From Cupriavidus sp. MP-37 (lineage in GTDB: Bacteria > Pseudomonadota > Gammaproteobacteria > Burkholderiales > Burkholderiaceae): DNA of 64,000 nucleotides. Shown here one piece after another: positions 52,515 to 61,793 of this stretch. The position numbers and the translations under genes were made by a program. Each line of letters begins with the position of its first letter. Within the stretch, counting starts at the first letter, position 1. Under the pieces are notes generated by a model. The model was given only the letters and a program-made list of their open reading frames with translations. It had not been told where the DNA came from and searched no databases. Where the stretch lies: contig NZ_CP085345.1 of the NCBI RefSeq assembly GCF_020618415.1, forward strand, positions 744,001 through 808,000, read 5' to 3'.

Positions 52515-54187
52515 CGTGCCGGTGCCGGAAATACCCGCCCGCCCAGCACCGTGCCCCAGACGCGCAGGTCCTTCAGGCTGGCCGGCGCCATGGCGGTGGG
52601 GTCGTCCTCCAGCACCGCGAAGTCGGCCAGCTTGCCGGGCGCGATGCTGCCGATGCGGTGCTCGAGCTTCAGCGTATAGGCCGCGCCCATGGTGATGGCA
52701 TAGAGCGCGTCGGCCAGCGTCAGCCGTTCGGCTTCGCCCAGCACGCGCCCGCAAGCGGTCTGGCGCTGCATCGCGCACCATGCCGTGAACAGCGGGTTGA
52801 GCGGCGTGATCGGCGCATCGGAATGGATCGCGAACGGAATCCCCAGCCGCCGCGCCGTGCCGGCCGGATTCATGCGCGCGGCCCGCGCCGGGCCCACGGT
52901 CTGCTCGACGTGCGCATCGCCCCAGTAGTACAGGTGGTTCGCGAAGAAGTTGATGCACAGGCCGAGCCGCGCGGCGCGCGCCAGCTGCGCGGCGTCGGCC
53001 AGCTGGCAATGCTGCAGCGTATGGCGATGGTCCGCGCGCGGATGGCGCGCGAGCATGGCTTCCAGCACGTCCAGCACCACTTCGGTGGCCTCGTCGCCGT
53101 TGGTGTGGATATGCAGCGGCAGGCCGGCCAGGTGGAACGGCGTGAACGCATCGAGCAGCTGCTCCGGCGGGATCAGCCACAGGCCGTTGGGCTGGCCGCC
53201 GGCATAGCCGGGTGCGCGCAGGCGCGCGGTAAAGCCCTGGATCGAGCCGTCGACGATGAATTTGACCGGCCCAAAGTGCAGCTTGTCGGTGCCCGCGGCC
53301 GCGGCGGCCTGCACGCGCGCCGGGCCGCCCTGCGCATTGCGCTGCGGCGAGAAAGCCGGGACGATGCGCAACGGGAAGCCCGGCTCGGCCGTGACCGCGT
53401 GCAGCGTCTCCAGCCCCTTGGGCGAGAGGTCGTTGACCAGGTCGGTGGCGGTGGTCACGCCCGCCAGTTGCGCCACGCGGCCGAAGCGGCGCACCGCCCC
53501 GGCGTTCTCGGCGGCGGCCAGCGACAAGCCGCTGCCCAGCACGCGCTGGACCGGATACATCGCCGCGAACTCCTGCAGCTCGCCGGTGGGCTGGCCTTGC
53601 GCGTCCTTGTGTACGCCGTCGATGTCGGTGTCGGCGTCGATGCCGGCCTGCGCCAGCATCGCCGAATTCACGTTCATCAGATGCACGCTGGCATGCATCA
53701 CCACGATCGGGCGCGTCGCCGACACGCGGTCCAGCTCGCGTACCGACAGCCGGCTGGCGCCGAAGTAGATCGGGTCGAAGCCCCACGCCAGCAGCGGCGC
53801 ATCGGCGTCGCGCAGCTGGCCGGCCGCGCTGGCGAGGCGGTCGAGCACCTGCTCCAGCGTGCGCAGGCCGCGCCACAGCCGGCCCTCCGGGTCGCGGCGG
53901 TCGAAGTAGCCGACGTAGACCGCGTCCCACATCGCGCCCTCCATCAGGTGGCAGTGCGCTTCCACCAGCCCTGGCATCAGCACCTTGTCGCGGAAGGTGT
54001 CGACCTGCACCGCATCGGGCCAGGCGGCCATGTCGGCGGCGCCGCCGACGGCCACGATCTCGCCGTTGCGTACCGCGACATGGGTGGCTTCGGGCCGCCC
54101 GGCTTCCATCGTCAGGATCTTGCGCGCCACCAATACCTGCGTGCGCGCCGCGTCGTCTTGTGTCATCGATTGCATGGGTTGGTTCAT
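52511..54187 (-). CDS. YtcJ-type metal-dependent amidohydrolase
   Basis: A 558-aa amidohydrolase (amidohydro_3). Likely metal/catalytic residues are the HXH pair in PGLVEAHCHLMEG, the VDGSIQGFTARL segment, His in HIHTNGDEATEV and LQHCQLAD, and Asp in IHSDAPITPL. The substrate is unknown. Its start directly abuts the symporter stop (0 bp gap) and its stop overlaps the metallochaperone start. The operon therefore pairs import, hydrolysis and metal supply. Confidence 0.85.
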   Translation of the reverse strand: MNQPMQSMTQDDAARTQVLVARKILTMEAGRPEATHVAVRNGEIVAVGGAADMAAWPDAVQVDTFRDKVLMPGLVEAHCHLMEGAMWDAVYVGYFDRRDPEGRLWRGLRTLEQVLDRLASAAGQLRDADAPLLAWGFDPIYFGASRLSVRELDRVSATRPIVVMHASVHLMNVNSAMLAQAGIDADTDIDGVHKDAQGQPTGELQEFAAMYPVQRVLGSGLSLAAAENAGAVRRFGRVAQLAGVTTATDLVNDLSPKGLETLHAVTAEPGFPLRIVPAFSPQRNAQGGPARVQAAAAAGTDKLHFGPVKFIVDGSIQGFTARLRAPGYAGGQPNGLWLIPPEQLLDAFTPFHLAGLPLHIHTNGDEATEVVLDVLEAMLARHPRADHRHTLQHCQLADAAQLARAARLGLCINFFANHLYYWGDAHVEQTVGPARAARMNPAGTARRLGIPFAIHSDAPITPLNPLFTAWCAMQRQTACGRVLGEAERLTLADALYAITMGAAYTLKLEHRIGSIAPGKLADFAVLEDDPTAMAPASLKDLRVWGTVLGGRVFPAPAR

Positions 54188-55570
54188 TCAGGCCGCCTGC
54201 ACGCGGGACAGCCGGGGCGCGTAATGCACCAGCGCGGTCACCAGCAGGTTCACGCCCAGGCTGATCAGGCCAAGGTTGATGCCGCCGAAATCGGCCTGCT
54301 GCACATACAGCGCAAGCGCCAGCAGCTGCCCGGTGACGATGCCCAGCGCAATCGCCAGCGGCCGCACCTTGAGCGAGAATAGGATCACCATCACGCCGGG
54401 GAAGAACTGCGTCACGCCGTAGTAGGTGGTGTTGATCAGCGTCAGCATCAGGTTGGGCGTGGCCAGCGTCATCGCGATCGACAGCACCAGGTAGACCACG
54501 ATCACCACCTTGGCGCCCTGCTTCTGGCGCGCCTCGGGCAGGCCCGGCAGCAGGTTGCGCGTGACGATCGGGCCGATCGCCAGGCAGATGCCGGCCAGCA
54601 CCAGCAGGCCCGACAGCGCCGCGCCGGCGGTCACCAGTCCGAGCAGCCAGTCCGGCAACAGGCGCACCGCCGCGGCAAAGAAGGCTTCGTTGGGGGACGC
54701 CAGCTGCAGGTCCTGGCTGATGGCGTAGTACGACGCCAGCACCAGGAACGGGTACATCAGCATGTACAGCGGCATCGCCACCTGCGTGCGCCGGATGGTG
54801 TTGGCGCTCTTGGCGGTGAAGAAGTTCTGCACCGCGAACGGCATCACGTAGAAGCCCAGCGCCTGGAACAGCATGGTGCTCATCGAGAAGCGCAGCTGGG
54901 TCTCGCTCATCTGGTTGCTGACCTGCAGGCTGGCGGCGTGGAACACATCGCCCACGCCCGCCTTCCAGCCGACCGCAACGCCGGTGGCGACGATCGCCAC
55001 CACCATCAGGATGTCCTTGAGGATGGCGATATAGGCCGAGGCACGCACGCCGGAGATGGCGATGTAGGTAAAGGCCAGCGCTGCCGAGATCATCACCAGG
55101 TGGACCGGATCGAAGTTCCAGCCCAGCCCCTTGAGCGCCGCCACCAGCCCGGTGAACTGCAGCTGGCCCCACGGCAGCAGGAACAGGATCGACGAACCCG
55201 CCACGACCAGCTCCAGCGCGCGGCTGCCGTAGTGGCCCTTGAACAGGTCCGGCAGCGTGATGGCGTTGTAGCGCGCGCCGGCCTGCCAGATCTTCGGGCC
55301 CAGGAAGTAGCCGAGCGGATAGGCCAGCAGGATATAGCCGAGGAACCAGACGCCATAGGTCGGCCCCTTGGCATAGATGCCACCCGGGAAGCCCACCATG
55401 GTGCCGATGCTGTAGATCTCGCCGGCAGCCAGGAAGAACACCAGGAACGCGCCGAACTGCCGCGACGCGACGAAGAAGTCGTGCATGCTCTGCGCGCCAT
55501 GGCCCTTGCCCGAACGGATGGCGAGGTAGAGCGAAAACACGATGAAACCGAGGAATACCGCTGTGGTCAT
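54188..55570 (-). CDS. sodium:solute symporter (SSS family)
   Basis: A 460-aa protein with about 13 hydrophobic helices. SSS marks include DFFVASRQFGAFLVFFLAAG, ARYNAITLPDLFKGHYGSRA and YTYIAISG-like LAFTYIAISGVRASAYIA. It should import an organic solute with Na+. It follows a DUF3311 gene by 14 bp, the usual small partner, and precedes an amidohydrolase. ATG 55570 was chosen over longer upstream frames that overlap the DUF3311 gene. Confidence 0.87.
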   Translation of the reverse strand: MTTAVFLGFIVFSLYLAIRSGKGHGAQSMHDFFVASRQFGAFLVFFLAAGEIYSIGTMVGFPGGIYAKGPTYGVWFLGYILLAYPLGYFLGPKIWQAGARYNAITLPDLFKGHYGSRALELVVAGSSILFLLPWGQLQFTGLVAALKGLGWNFDPVHLVMISAALAFTYIAISGVRASAYIAILKDILMVVAIVATGVAVGWKAGVGDVFHAASLQVSNQMSETQLRFSMSTMLFQALGFYVMPFAVQNFFTAKSANTIRRTQVAMPLYMLMYPFLVLASYYAISQDLQLASPNEAFFAAAVRLLPDWLLGLVTAGAALSGLLVLAGICLAIGPIVTRNLLPGLPEARQKQGAKVVIVVYLVLSIAMTLATPNLMLTLINTTYYGVTQFFPGVMVILFSLKVRPLAIALGIVTGQLLALALYVQQADFGGINLGLISLGVNLLVTALVHYAPRLSRVQAA

Positions 55571-55584
55571 GGCCGTCCCCCGCG

Positions 55585-55791
55585 TCAGGCTTCGGGCGCC
55601 GCATCGGCGCCGTGGCGGTCGAACAGCAGCCAGCACGCCAGCATGCAGCCCGAGGTCAGCACGAACCACGCAAAGATCCACGCGTAGATAAAGGGCACGC
55701 CGAGCACGAAGCGCTCCACCGATGCCACCCACGGCAGCATCCCGATCACGCCGATATACGGCAGGCCTAGGCCGATCAACAGCTTGAGCAT
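55585..55791 (-). CDS. DUF3311 small membrane protein
   Basis: A 68-aa protein with two TM helices (LPYIGVIGMLPWV and GVPFIYAWIFAWFVLTSGC). DUF3311 proteins commonly precede SSS symporters and may be an accessory subunit. It is the first gene of the operon and divergent from a LysR gene. Confidence 0.82.
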   Translation of the reverse strand: MLKLLIGLGLPYIGVIGMLPWVASVERFVLGVPFIYAWIFAWFVLTSGCMLACWLLFDRHGADAAPEA

Positions 55792-55935
55792 GTCTTGTCT
55801 CCAATGTCCGATGGACGGTTGGCGGTATCCCGTGGCCGGGTCCGCTCTTGTGTCCGCCCATCATAGGGAGCGCCACGGTATGATTCAAATGCAAATGTTG
55901 AACCGATCCCATAACCAATGCGCATGGTTTTCCGC

Positions 55936-56868
55936 ATGGACACCCAGAAGCTTCTGCACCTGCTTGCGGTGGTCGAGCACGGCACCTTTTCCGAAGCGGC
56001 CCGCGCCGTGCACCTGACCCAGCCGGCGCTGAGCCGCAGCATCCGCGCGCTCGAAGACGAACTGAAGGCGCCGCTGTTCGACCGCGGCGCGCGGCGCGCG
56101 ACGCTGACCGTGTTCGGCGAGCTGGTGGCCGAGCGCGCGCGCCGCATGCGGCTGGAAGAGCGCCAGCTGCGGCGCGACCTGGAGCTGCTGCGCGGCGGCG
56201 AGGAAGGCTCGCTTGCGATCGGCGTGGCGCCGGCGCCGGCGGCGCTGCTGCTGACGCCGTTCCTGATCCACATGGCGCAGGCCCATCCGCGCATCAGGGT
56301 GCGCACGGAAACCGGCGCGACCAGCGCGTTGCTGGAAGCGCTGCGCAACGAGAGCATCGACGCCATCGTCGGCGACGCCTATGTGCTGCGCGCCGCCGAC
56401 GACGTCGAGGTGGAGCCGCTCGGCGAACTGCCCGCGGGGCTGGTGTGCCGGGCCGGCCATCCGATCCTGCGCAAGCGCCGCATCGACATCGACACCGTGC
56501 GCGCCTACCCCGTCGCCACCACCACGCTGAGCACGGTGATCAGCCGTCAGCTGGCCGAACTGTGGGGGCCCGATGCCGCGCCGGACCGGCTCTTCACCCT
56601 GCATTGCGACAACCTCGACATGCTGCGCAGCGTGACGCTGGCCAGCGATACGCTGCTGTTCGGCGTGCTCTCGATCACGCGCCAGGAGCGCGCCGCCGGG
56701 CTGATGGCCGAAGTGCCGATGCCGCCCGATGCGCGCCGCTGCGGACGCTACGGCATGGCGCGCATGGCGGCGCGCTCGCTGTCGCCGGCGCTGGAGGTGC
56801 TGTACCGGTTCACGCGCGAGCACTGGAAAGCGCTGTCGTCCGAAACCGGCGGCAACGGGCGCCGCTGA
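55936..56868 (+). CDS. LysR-family regulator
   Basis: A 310-aa LTTR. The HTH is near 20-42 (TFSEAARAVHLTQPALSRSI) and the effector domain lies beyond about 90. It is divergent from the DUF3311-symporter-amidohydrolase-metallochaperone operon. The start is uncertain: ATG 55936 gives the typical MDTQKLLHLLAVVEHG beginning, while 55918 adds six residues. Neither has a clear ribosome binding site. Confidence 0.86.
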   Translation: MDTQKLLHLLAVVEHGTFSEAARAVHLTQPALSRSIRALEDELKAPLFDRGARRATLTVFGELVAERARRMRLEERQLRRDLELLRGGEEGSLAIGVAPAPAALLLTPFLIHMAQAHPRIRVRTETGATSALLEALRNESIDAIVGDAYVLRAADDVEVEPLGELPAGLVCRAGHPILRKRRIDIDTVRAYPVATTTLSTVISRQLAELWGPDAAPDRLFTLHCDNLDMLRSVTLASDTLLFGVLSITRQERAAGLMAEVPMPPDARRCGRYGMARMAARSLSPALEVLYRFTREHWKALSSETGGNGRR

Positions 56869-56916
56869 GCAGCCGCTGCGGTATGCTCCTTCCCTGAGCC
56901 ATCGCCCTGATCCCGC

Positions 56917-57954
56917 ATGACCGAAGCCACGCCCGACCGCCCCCGCCGCATCACCATCCACGACGTCGCCCGCGCCGCCGGGGTCTCGCTGACCACGGTG
57001 TCGCACGCGCTCAACGGCCGCGGCGTGCTGGACCCGGCCACGCGCGCGCGCGTCAAGCGGGTGGCCGCGGAACTGGGCTACCGGCCCAGCGTGCGCGCGC
57101 AGCGGCTGCAGTCGGGCCGCGCCAACTGCATCGCGCTGCTGTCGTCGATGCCGTTCGCGGTGGCGGGCGGCACCTCGCGGCTGGGTTTCATGATGGAAGT
57201 GGCGGCGATCGCGGCGGAAGCGGCGATGGGCCGCGGCCTTGGCGTGGTGCTGGTGCCGCCGCTGGAAGGCGCTGGCGGACTGCTCGATACCCTCGATATC
57301 GACGGCGCCATCGTGATCGAGCCGATCGCCGGCGACCCGCATATCGCGCGCTTGCGCGAGCGCGGCGTCAGCATCGTGTCGATCGGACGCGAGCCGCTGA
57401 CCGAGACCCCGGTGCCCTGCGTCGACCTGCAGTCGGCCGAGACCGCGCGCCTGCTGCTGGCGCACCTGCACGGCCACGGGCGGCGGCAGATCGGCCTGAT
57501 GATCGGCGCGGCGCCGCGGCAGTCGTATGTGGAAACGGAACGCGCCTACCGCGAGTTCACGCAGGCGCTGGGCCTGCCCTGCCATATCGTCAAGGCAGCC
57601 GAGGAACACGGCGAAGCCGCGGGCGCCGAGGCCTGCGCACAACTGCTGGCGCAGATGCCGGGGCTGGATGCGCTGTGCGCGCCGGTCGATGCCTTCGCGG
57701 TCGGCGCCATGACCCACCTGCAAGCGCTGGGCAAGCGCGTGCCCGACGATGTGCTGGTGGTGACGCGCTACGACGGCATCCGCGCGCGCAGCGCGCAGCC
57801 GCCGCTCACCGCGGTCAACCTGCACCTGGAGCGGGTGGCGTCGCTGGCGGTGGAACTACTGTTCGCGCACCTGTCTGGCGAGCGCAGCCGCAGCGTGATT
57901 GCAGGGCCGGCGCCCGAACTGGTGGTGCGGGCGTCGTCGACGCCGAACGCCTAG
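56917..57954 (+). CDS. LacI-family regulator
   Basis: A 345-aa repressor. The HTH is RRITIHDVARAAGVSLTTVS at about 10-29 with the hinge helix up to about 65, and a periplasmic-binding-protein-like domain follows. Its coding end overlaps that of the convergent TSUP gene by 4 bp (CTAG). A LacI-type operator at 61579-61594 upstream of the NCS2 permease suggests that operon as its target. Confidence 0.86.
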   Translation: MTEATPDRPRRITIHDVARAAGVSLTTVSHALNGRGVLDPATRARVKRVAAELGYRPSVRAQRLQSGRANCIALLSSMPFAVAGGTSRLGFMMEVAAIAAEAAMGRGLGVVLVPPLEGAGGLLDTLDIDGAIVIEPIAGDPHIARLRERGVSIVSIGREPLTETPVPCVDLQSAETARLLLAHLHGHGRRQIGLMIGAAPRQSYVETERAYREFTQALGLPCHIVKAAEEHGEAAGAEACAQLLAQMPGLDALCAPVDAFAVGAMTHLQALGKRVPDDVLVVTRYDGIRARSAQPPLTAVNLHLERVASLAVELLFAHLSGERSRSVIAGPAPELVVRASSTPNA

Positions 57955-58664
57955 CCGCGCAGCAGCACCACCGCACCGGACACCAGCGCAAACACCAGCA
58001 CGCCGATGCGCAGCATGCGCTGGTTGATGCGCTTGTGCACCAGGTGGCTGGCGACCATGCCGACGCCCAGCACCGGCAGCAGCCCCGCGGCATAGAACAC
58101 CTGCTCCATGCCGAGCCGGCCGCCGAGCGCCAGCACCACCAGCGAGATCACCTCGCCCACCAGGAAGCACAGCGCCACGGTGGCGCGCAGCGTCGCCACG
58201 GGCGCGTGCTGGTAGGCCAGCGCCAGCGGCGGGCCGCCGACGCCGGTGGCGGTTTCGGTCACGCCGGTGATCAGGCCGGTGGAGGCAAAGGTCAGCCGGC
58301 CGGGCGTGAACGCGGGCGCCAGCAACGACACCACTGCCGCCGCAATGGTGCTGCCGCCGACCAGCGCGTTGAGCCACGCCATCGGCATCGCCACCAGCAC
58401 CCACAGGCCGCCGAAGGTGCCGGCCACGCGTCCGGCGCTGATCCAGCCGGCGCCGCGCATGTCGATGGCATGGCGCTCGCGCCAGGCCACGTAGGCGTTG
58501 AGCGGCAGCATCGCCAGCAACAGTGCGCCGGGCAGCATCGCCGGCGCGGCCAGCGCCAGCACCGGCACCACGATCAGCGCAAAGCCCATGCCGGTGGCGC
58601 CCTGGATCAGCGCGCCGGTAAAGACTGCGACGCCGACGCTGAACAAGGTCATGTCCATGCTCAT
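57951..58664 (-). CDS. TSUP (TauE/SafE) family exporter
   Basis: A 237-aa inner-membrane protein with about eight hydrophobic segments. GALIQGATGMGFALIVVPVL and TGVTETATGVGGPPLALAYQ are the two TauE/SafE repeats. Family members export sulfite, sulfonates or other small anions. Its ATG overlaps the stop of the aminohydrolase (ATGA). The nearby sulfite dehydrogenase is on the other strand, but a link through sulfite or a sulfonate is conceivable. Confidence 0.83.
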   Translation of the reverse strand: MSMDMTLFSVGVAVFTGALIQGATGMGFALIVVPVLALAAPAMLPGALLLAMLPLNAYVAWRERHAIDMRGAGWISAGRVAGTFGGLWVLVAMPMAWLNALVGGSTIAAAVVSLLAPAFTPGRLTFASTGLITGVTETATGVGGPPLALAYQHAPVATLRATVALCFLVGEVISLVVLALGGRLGMEQVFYAAGLLPVLGVGMVASHLVHKRINQRMLRIGVLVFALVSGAVVLLRG

Positions 58665-60109
58665 GCCACCTCCGTGCCGGCATGGCGCGCGCGGTGCACG
58701 TCGGCGGCGTCATGCAGCTTGCGGATCGGCGCGCCGGCGACGGTGTGCTCGGCCATGGCATGGATGTCGCGCATCAGCGCGCGCGCGTCCCAGTCGGTGG
58801 GCCAGCCCTGCCACAGGCGCAGGCTGCCGTCGACAAAGACCGCGCGGATCTGGTCGCGGTTGGCCAGGCGCACCAGCTCCCAGGTCAGGTCCCACGACGG
58901 CGTCAGCTCCGGCACGTCGAGGTCGACCAGCAGGAAGTCGGCGCGCTTGCCGGCGGCGATCTCGCCGGTCAGCGCGCCCAGGCCGGCGACGTCGGCCGCG
59001 TCGTGCGTGGCCATGTCGACCCAGCGCCAGCCCGCGCCGCAGGAGGAATCGCCCACGCCGATGCCGAAGGCGAAGCGCTGCGCGGCCTCGGCATAGTCGA
59101 GCAGGCGAAAGCCGTCGCTGCGGGTGCCGTCGGTGCCCAGGCCCAGGCGCACGCCGAAGGTGGCCATGGTCTCGGCCGGCGCCACGGCGTTGCCCTTCCA
59201 GGCACTGGCCACGGGGTTGTAAGCGACGGCGGCGCCGGTGTCGGCCAGCAGCCGGATTTCCTGCGGCGTCACCAGCGTGGCATGCGCCAGCAAGGCCGCC
59301 GGCCCCAGTGCGCCGATCGCCGCGAGATGCTCGATCGGCCTGCGGCCGCACGTGTTGAGCGAGCGCTCCACCGCCACCAGATGCTCGTTGGCATGGGTCT
59401 GGAAGATGCGGCCGGACTCGGCGCACAGCTGGTAGACGTGATGCAGCATCGCGTCCGAGGCCACCTCGGGGATCGAGATCGCCAGCGACGGCGCCACCAG
59501 CGCATCGCCGGCGTAGCGCTCCAGGTGCGCGGCGGCGCGGCGCAGGATGGGCGCGGCGTCGAGCGTTTCGGCGCCGGGCTTGTCGTTGCAGATCAGCCCC
59601 AGCACGCAGCGCACGCCGGCATCGGTGACCGCGCGCGCCACCGCGTCCAGCCCGGCCTCGCTGCGCGTGCCGGCATCGACCACGGTGGTAAAGCCGCCGC
59701 GCAGCGCTTCCAGCGCCGCCAGCTTGGACGACAGGTACAGGTGCTCGGCCTTCAGGCTGCCCTCCAGCGGCACCCACACGCGCCGGAAGATCTCCGACGG
59801 CTCGCCGAACACCAGCGACTTGCCGAACGACTGCGTCAGGTGGTGGTGGGTGTCGATCATGCCCGGCATCAGCAGCATGCGCGGCAGCGGCAGCGTCTCC
59901 AGCCCGGGGAAGCGCGCGGCGACTTCCGCGGCGGGGCCGACCGCGGTAAAGCGGCCGCCCTCGACCACCACCGCGTGGCCGCGTACCGCGCCCTGGCGCA
60001 GCAGGGTCCATTCCGGCAGCAGGATGCGCGGGCGCTGGAAGCTGTCCGGCGCCAGCGGCGGGTGGATGTCGCCGGGCCAGGCCGGCGTCGAGTCATAAGG
60101 TTGAGTCAT
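58661..60109 (-). CDS. amidohydrolase of the chlorohydrolase/deaminase (AtzA/TrzN, guanine deaminase) type
   Basis: A 482-aa cytosolic metal enzyme. Metal ligands are the HXH in PGMIDTHHHLTQSFG, His in FQTHANEHLVAVE (Glu of NEH as general base) and the Asp in LGTDGTRSDGFR; AHATLVTPQEI supplies another His. It should deaminate or hydrolyse an N-heterocycle. Location between an NCS2 nucleobase permease (19 bp upstream) and a TSUP exporter supports a purine, pyrimidine or triazine-like substrate. ATG 60109 is used. Confidence 0.83.
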   Translation of the reverse strand: MTQPYDSTPAWPGDIHPPLAPDSFQRPRILLPEWTLLRQGAVRGHAVVVEGGRFTAVGPAAEVAARFPGLETLPLPRMLLMPGMIDTHHHLTQSFGKSLVFGEPSEIFRRVWVPLEGSLKAEHLYLSSKLAALEALRGGFTTVVDAGTRSEAGLDAVARAVTDAGVRCVLGLICNDKPGAETLDAAPILRRAAAHLERYAGDALVAPSLAISIPEVASDAMLHHVYQLCAESGRIFQTHANEHLVAVERSLNTCGRRPIEHLAAIGALGPAALLAHATLVTPQEIRLLADTGAAVAYNPVASAWKGNAVAPAETMATFGVRLGLGTDGTRSDGFRLLDYAEAAQRFAFGIGVGDSSCGAGWRWVDMATHDAADVAGLGALTGEIAAGKRADFLLVDLDVPELTPSWDLTWELVRLANRDQIRAVFVDGSLRLWQGWPTDWDARALMRDIHAMAEHTVAGAPIRKLHDAADVHRARHAGTEVA

Positions 60110-60128
60110 GGCAATGCAGGAAGCGGGG

Positions 60129-61478
60129 TCAGTGCGTGGCGGCGGCGTCATCGCGCGCGATGGCGCTTGCGGCCGCGGTGCGCAGACCCGTATGGAAAAA
60201 CAGGAAGTTGAGCAGCGCCGCGGTGATGGCGCCCATCGCCACGCCATTACCCACCAGGATGCGCAGGTTGGACGGCAGGCCGCCATAGATGCCGGGCACC
60301 AGGATCGGCAGCAGGCCCACGGCCAGCGCCACCGCCACCACGTACATGTTGGCGTGGTCGCGCAGGTCGACCTTGCGCAGCATGTCGATGCCCATGGTGC
60401 CGACGATGCAGAACACCACCAGGCCGGTGCCGCCGACCACGGCCTCGGGGATCGCGCTGATCAGCGACGACACCGGCACCAGCAGCCCGAACGCCACCAG
60501 GATCGCGCCCGACATCGCCGTGACAAAGCGCGAGCGCACGCCGGTGGCCCGCACGATGCCGATGTTCTCGCCGCTGGTGATGATCAGCGAGGTGCCGAAC
60601 ATCCCGCCCAGCAGCGAGGTCAGCGCATCGCCGCGGATGGTGCGCGGCACGTCGCGCTGCTGGTCCACCGGCCGGCCCACGGCATCGCTGATCGCCAGGG
60701 TCTGGCCGGTGGCCTCGACCATCGAGATCACCGCAAACACCATCAGCGGGATTGCGGCCACCACGTCGAAGGTCGGCCAGCCGAACGGGAACGGCGTCGG
60801 CAACGCCAGCACCGGCGACATCGACACCTGGCCGAGGTGGAACGCGCCGGTCAGTCCCGCCACCACCGCGCCGCCCAGCAGGCCAAGCAGGATCGCGAGC
60901 TGCGCCAGCATGCCGCGCAGCCAGCGCGACGCCGCCACGGTGCAGGCGATGGTGGCAAAGGCCAGCAGCAGGTTGAGCGGATCCACCGCGCTGCCCGCGG
61001 CGGGATGGCCGGCCACCAGCTTGCCCGACACCTGCGCCAGGTTGATCGCCACCAGCAGCAGCATGGTGCCCACCACCACCGGCGGGAAGTAGCGCAGGCA
61101 GCGCCGGAACACCGGCAGCACCAGGAAGTAGAAGACCCCGGTAAGGATCACCGCGCCGGCCGCGGTCTGCACGTCGGTCTGCTGCGCGATCAGGATAAAC
61201 AGCACGATCGGCGCGCCGCCGGGCAGCATCACGAACGGCAGGCGCGCGCCGATGCCGCGCTTGCCCAGCGACTGCAGCAGCGTGCCGAGGCCGCAGATCA
61301 CGAAGGTGGCGCTCAGCAGCTGCACCGCCAGCGCGGGCGGGAAGCTGAGCGCCTTGCTCATCAGGAAGACCGACGCGATCGGCGACGCGGCCATGACCAG
61401 TACGTGTTGAAGCCCGAAGACGAACAGGCGCCGCCATGGCAGCCGTTCATCCACCGGCGCGGGGGCGGGGTGGGACAT
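60129..61478 (-). CDS. NCS2-family nucleobase:cation symporter
   Basis: A 449-aa inner-membrane permease with 12-14 expected helices. GLQHVLVMAASPIASVFLMS replaces the more usual uracil/xanthine permease start. Family marks are the TSGENIGIVRATGVRSR region and the conserved Glu in SMVEATGQTLAISDA. It should import a purine-, pyrimidine- or related heterocycle. GAGGAGC precedes ATG 61478. It is the first gene of the operon with the aminohydrolase and TSUP genes. Confidence 0.86.
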   Translation of the reverse strand: MSHPAPAPVDERLPWRRLFVFGLQHVLVMAASPIASVFLMSKALSFPPALAVQLLSATFVICGLGTLLQSLGKRGIGARLPFVMLPGGAPIVLFILIAQQTDVQTAAGAVILTGVFYFLVLPVFRRCLRYFPPVVVGTMLLLVAINLAQVSGKLVAGHPAAGSAVDPLNLLLAFATIACTVAASRWLRGMLAQLAILLGLLGGAVVAGLTGAFHLGQVSMSPVLALPTPFPFGWPTFDVVAAIPLMVFAVISMVEATGQTLAISDAVGRPVDQQRDVPRTIRGDALTSLLGGMFGTSLIITSGENIGIVRATGVRSRFVTAMSGAILVAFGLLVPVSSLISAIPEAVVGGTGLVVFCIVGTMGIDMLRKVDLRDHANMYVVAVALAVGLLPILVPGIYGGLPSNLRILVGNGVAMGAITAALLNFLFFHTGLRTAAASAIARDDAAATH

Positions 61479-61578
61479 GCTTTGCTCCTCGTTTGGTGTG
61501 TCGGGCGTTATGCCGTGGCGCATCGGCCGCTGGCTGCGTCTGTGCGCAATTCGCCGCAGATATTATCGATTTCCGCTA

Positions 61579-61594
61579 ACAAAAACGTTTTGGT
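61579..61594. promoter_or_regulatory. LacI-type operator upstream of the NCS2 operon
   Basis: ACAAAAACGTTTTGGT is a 16-bp palindrome with central CG and one mismatched pair, the form bound by LacI/PurR-type repressors. It is 101 bp upstream of the permease start. The LacI gene at the far end of the operon is the natural candidate to bind it. Confidence 0.6.
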
Positions 61595-61662
61595 AAGTGT
61601 AGGGAAACCGTATTGGCGATGCAAGCGGTTTTGTCGGCGGCAGCAGCCGTGGTCTTCCCTTA

Positions 61663-61679
61663 TATCGAATAAATCGATA
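61663..61679. promoter_or_regulatory. inverted repeat in the NCS2/sulfite dehydrogenase divergent region
   Basis: TATCGA-ATAAA-TCGATA is a perfect 6-bp dyad. The decamer TTATCGATTT occurs at 61563-61572 on the + strand and at 61671-61680 on the minus strand, so two related sites flank the LacI-type operator. The binding protein is unknown. Confidence 0.45.
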
Positions 61680-61793
61680 ACGGCTAGCAGCAAAACCCGT
61701 TTCACAAGTTGATCACGCGGCGTCAAAGTACCCGCCATAGCGCCTTGCGCGCCACCACACGCCCCCCGCGCACCACCCCAAGGAGACGCCCCC

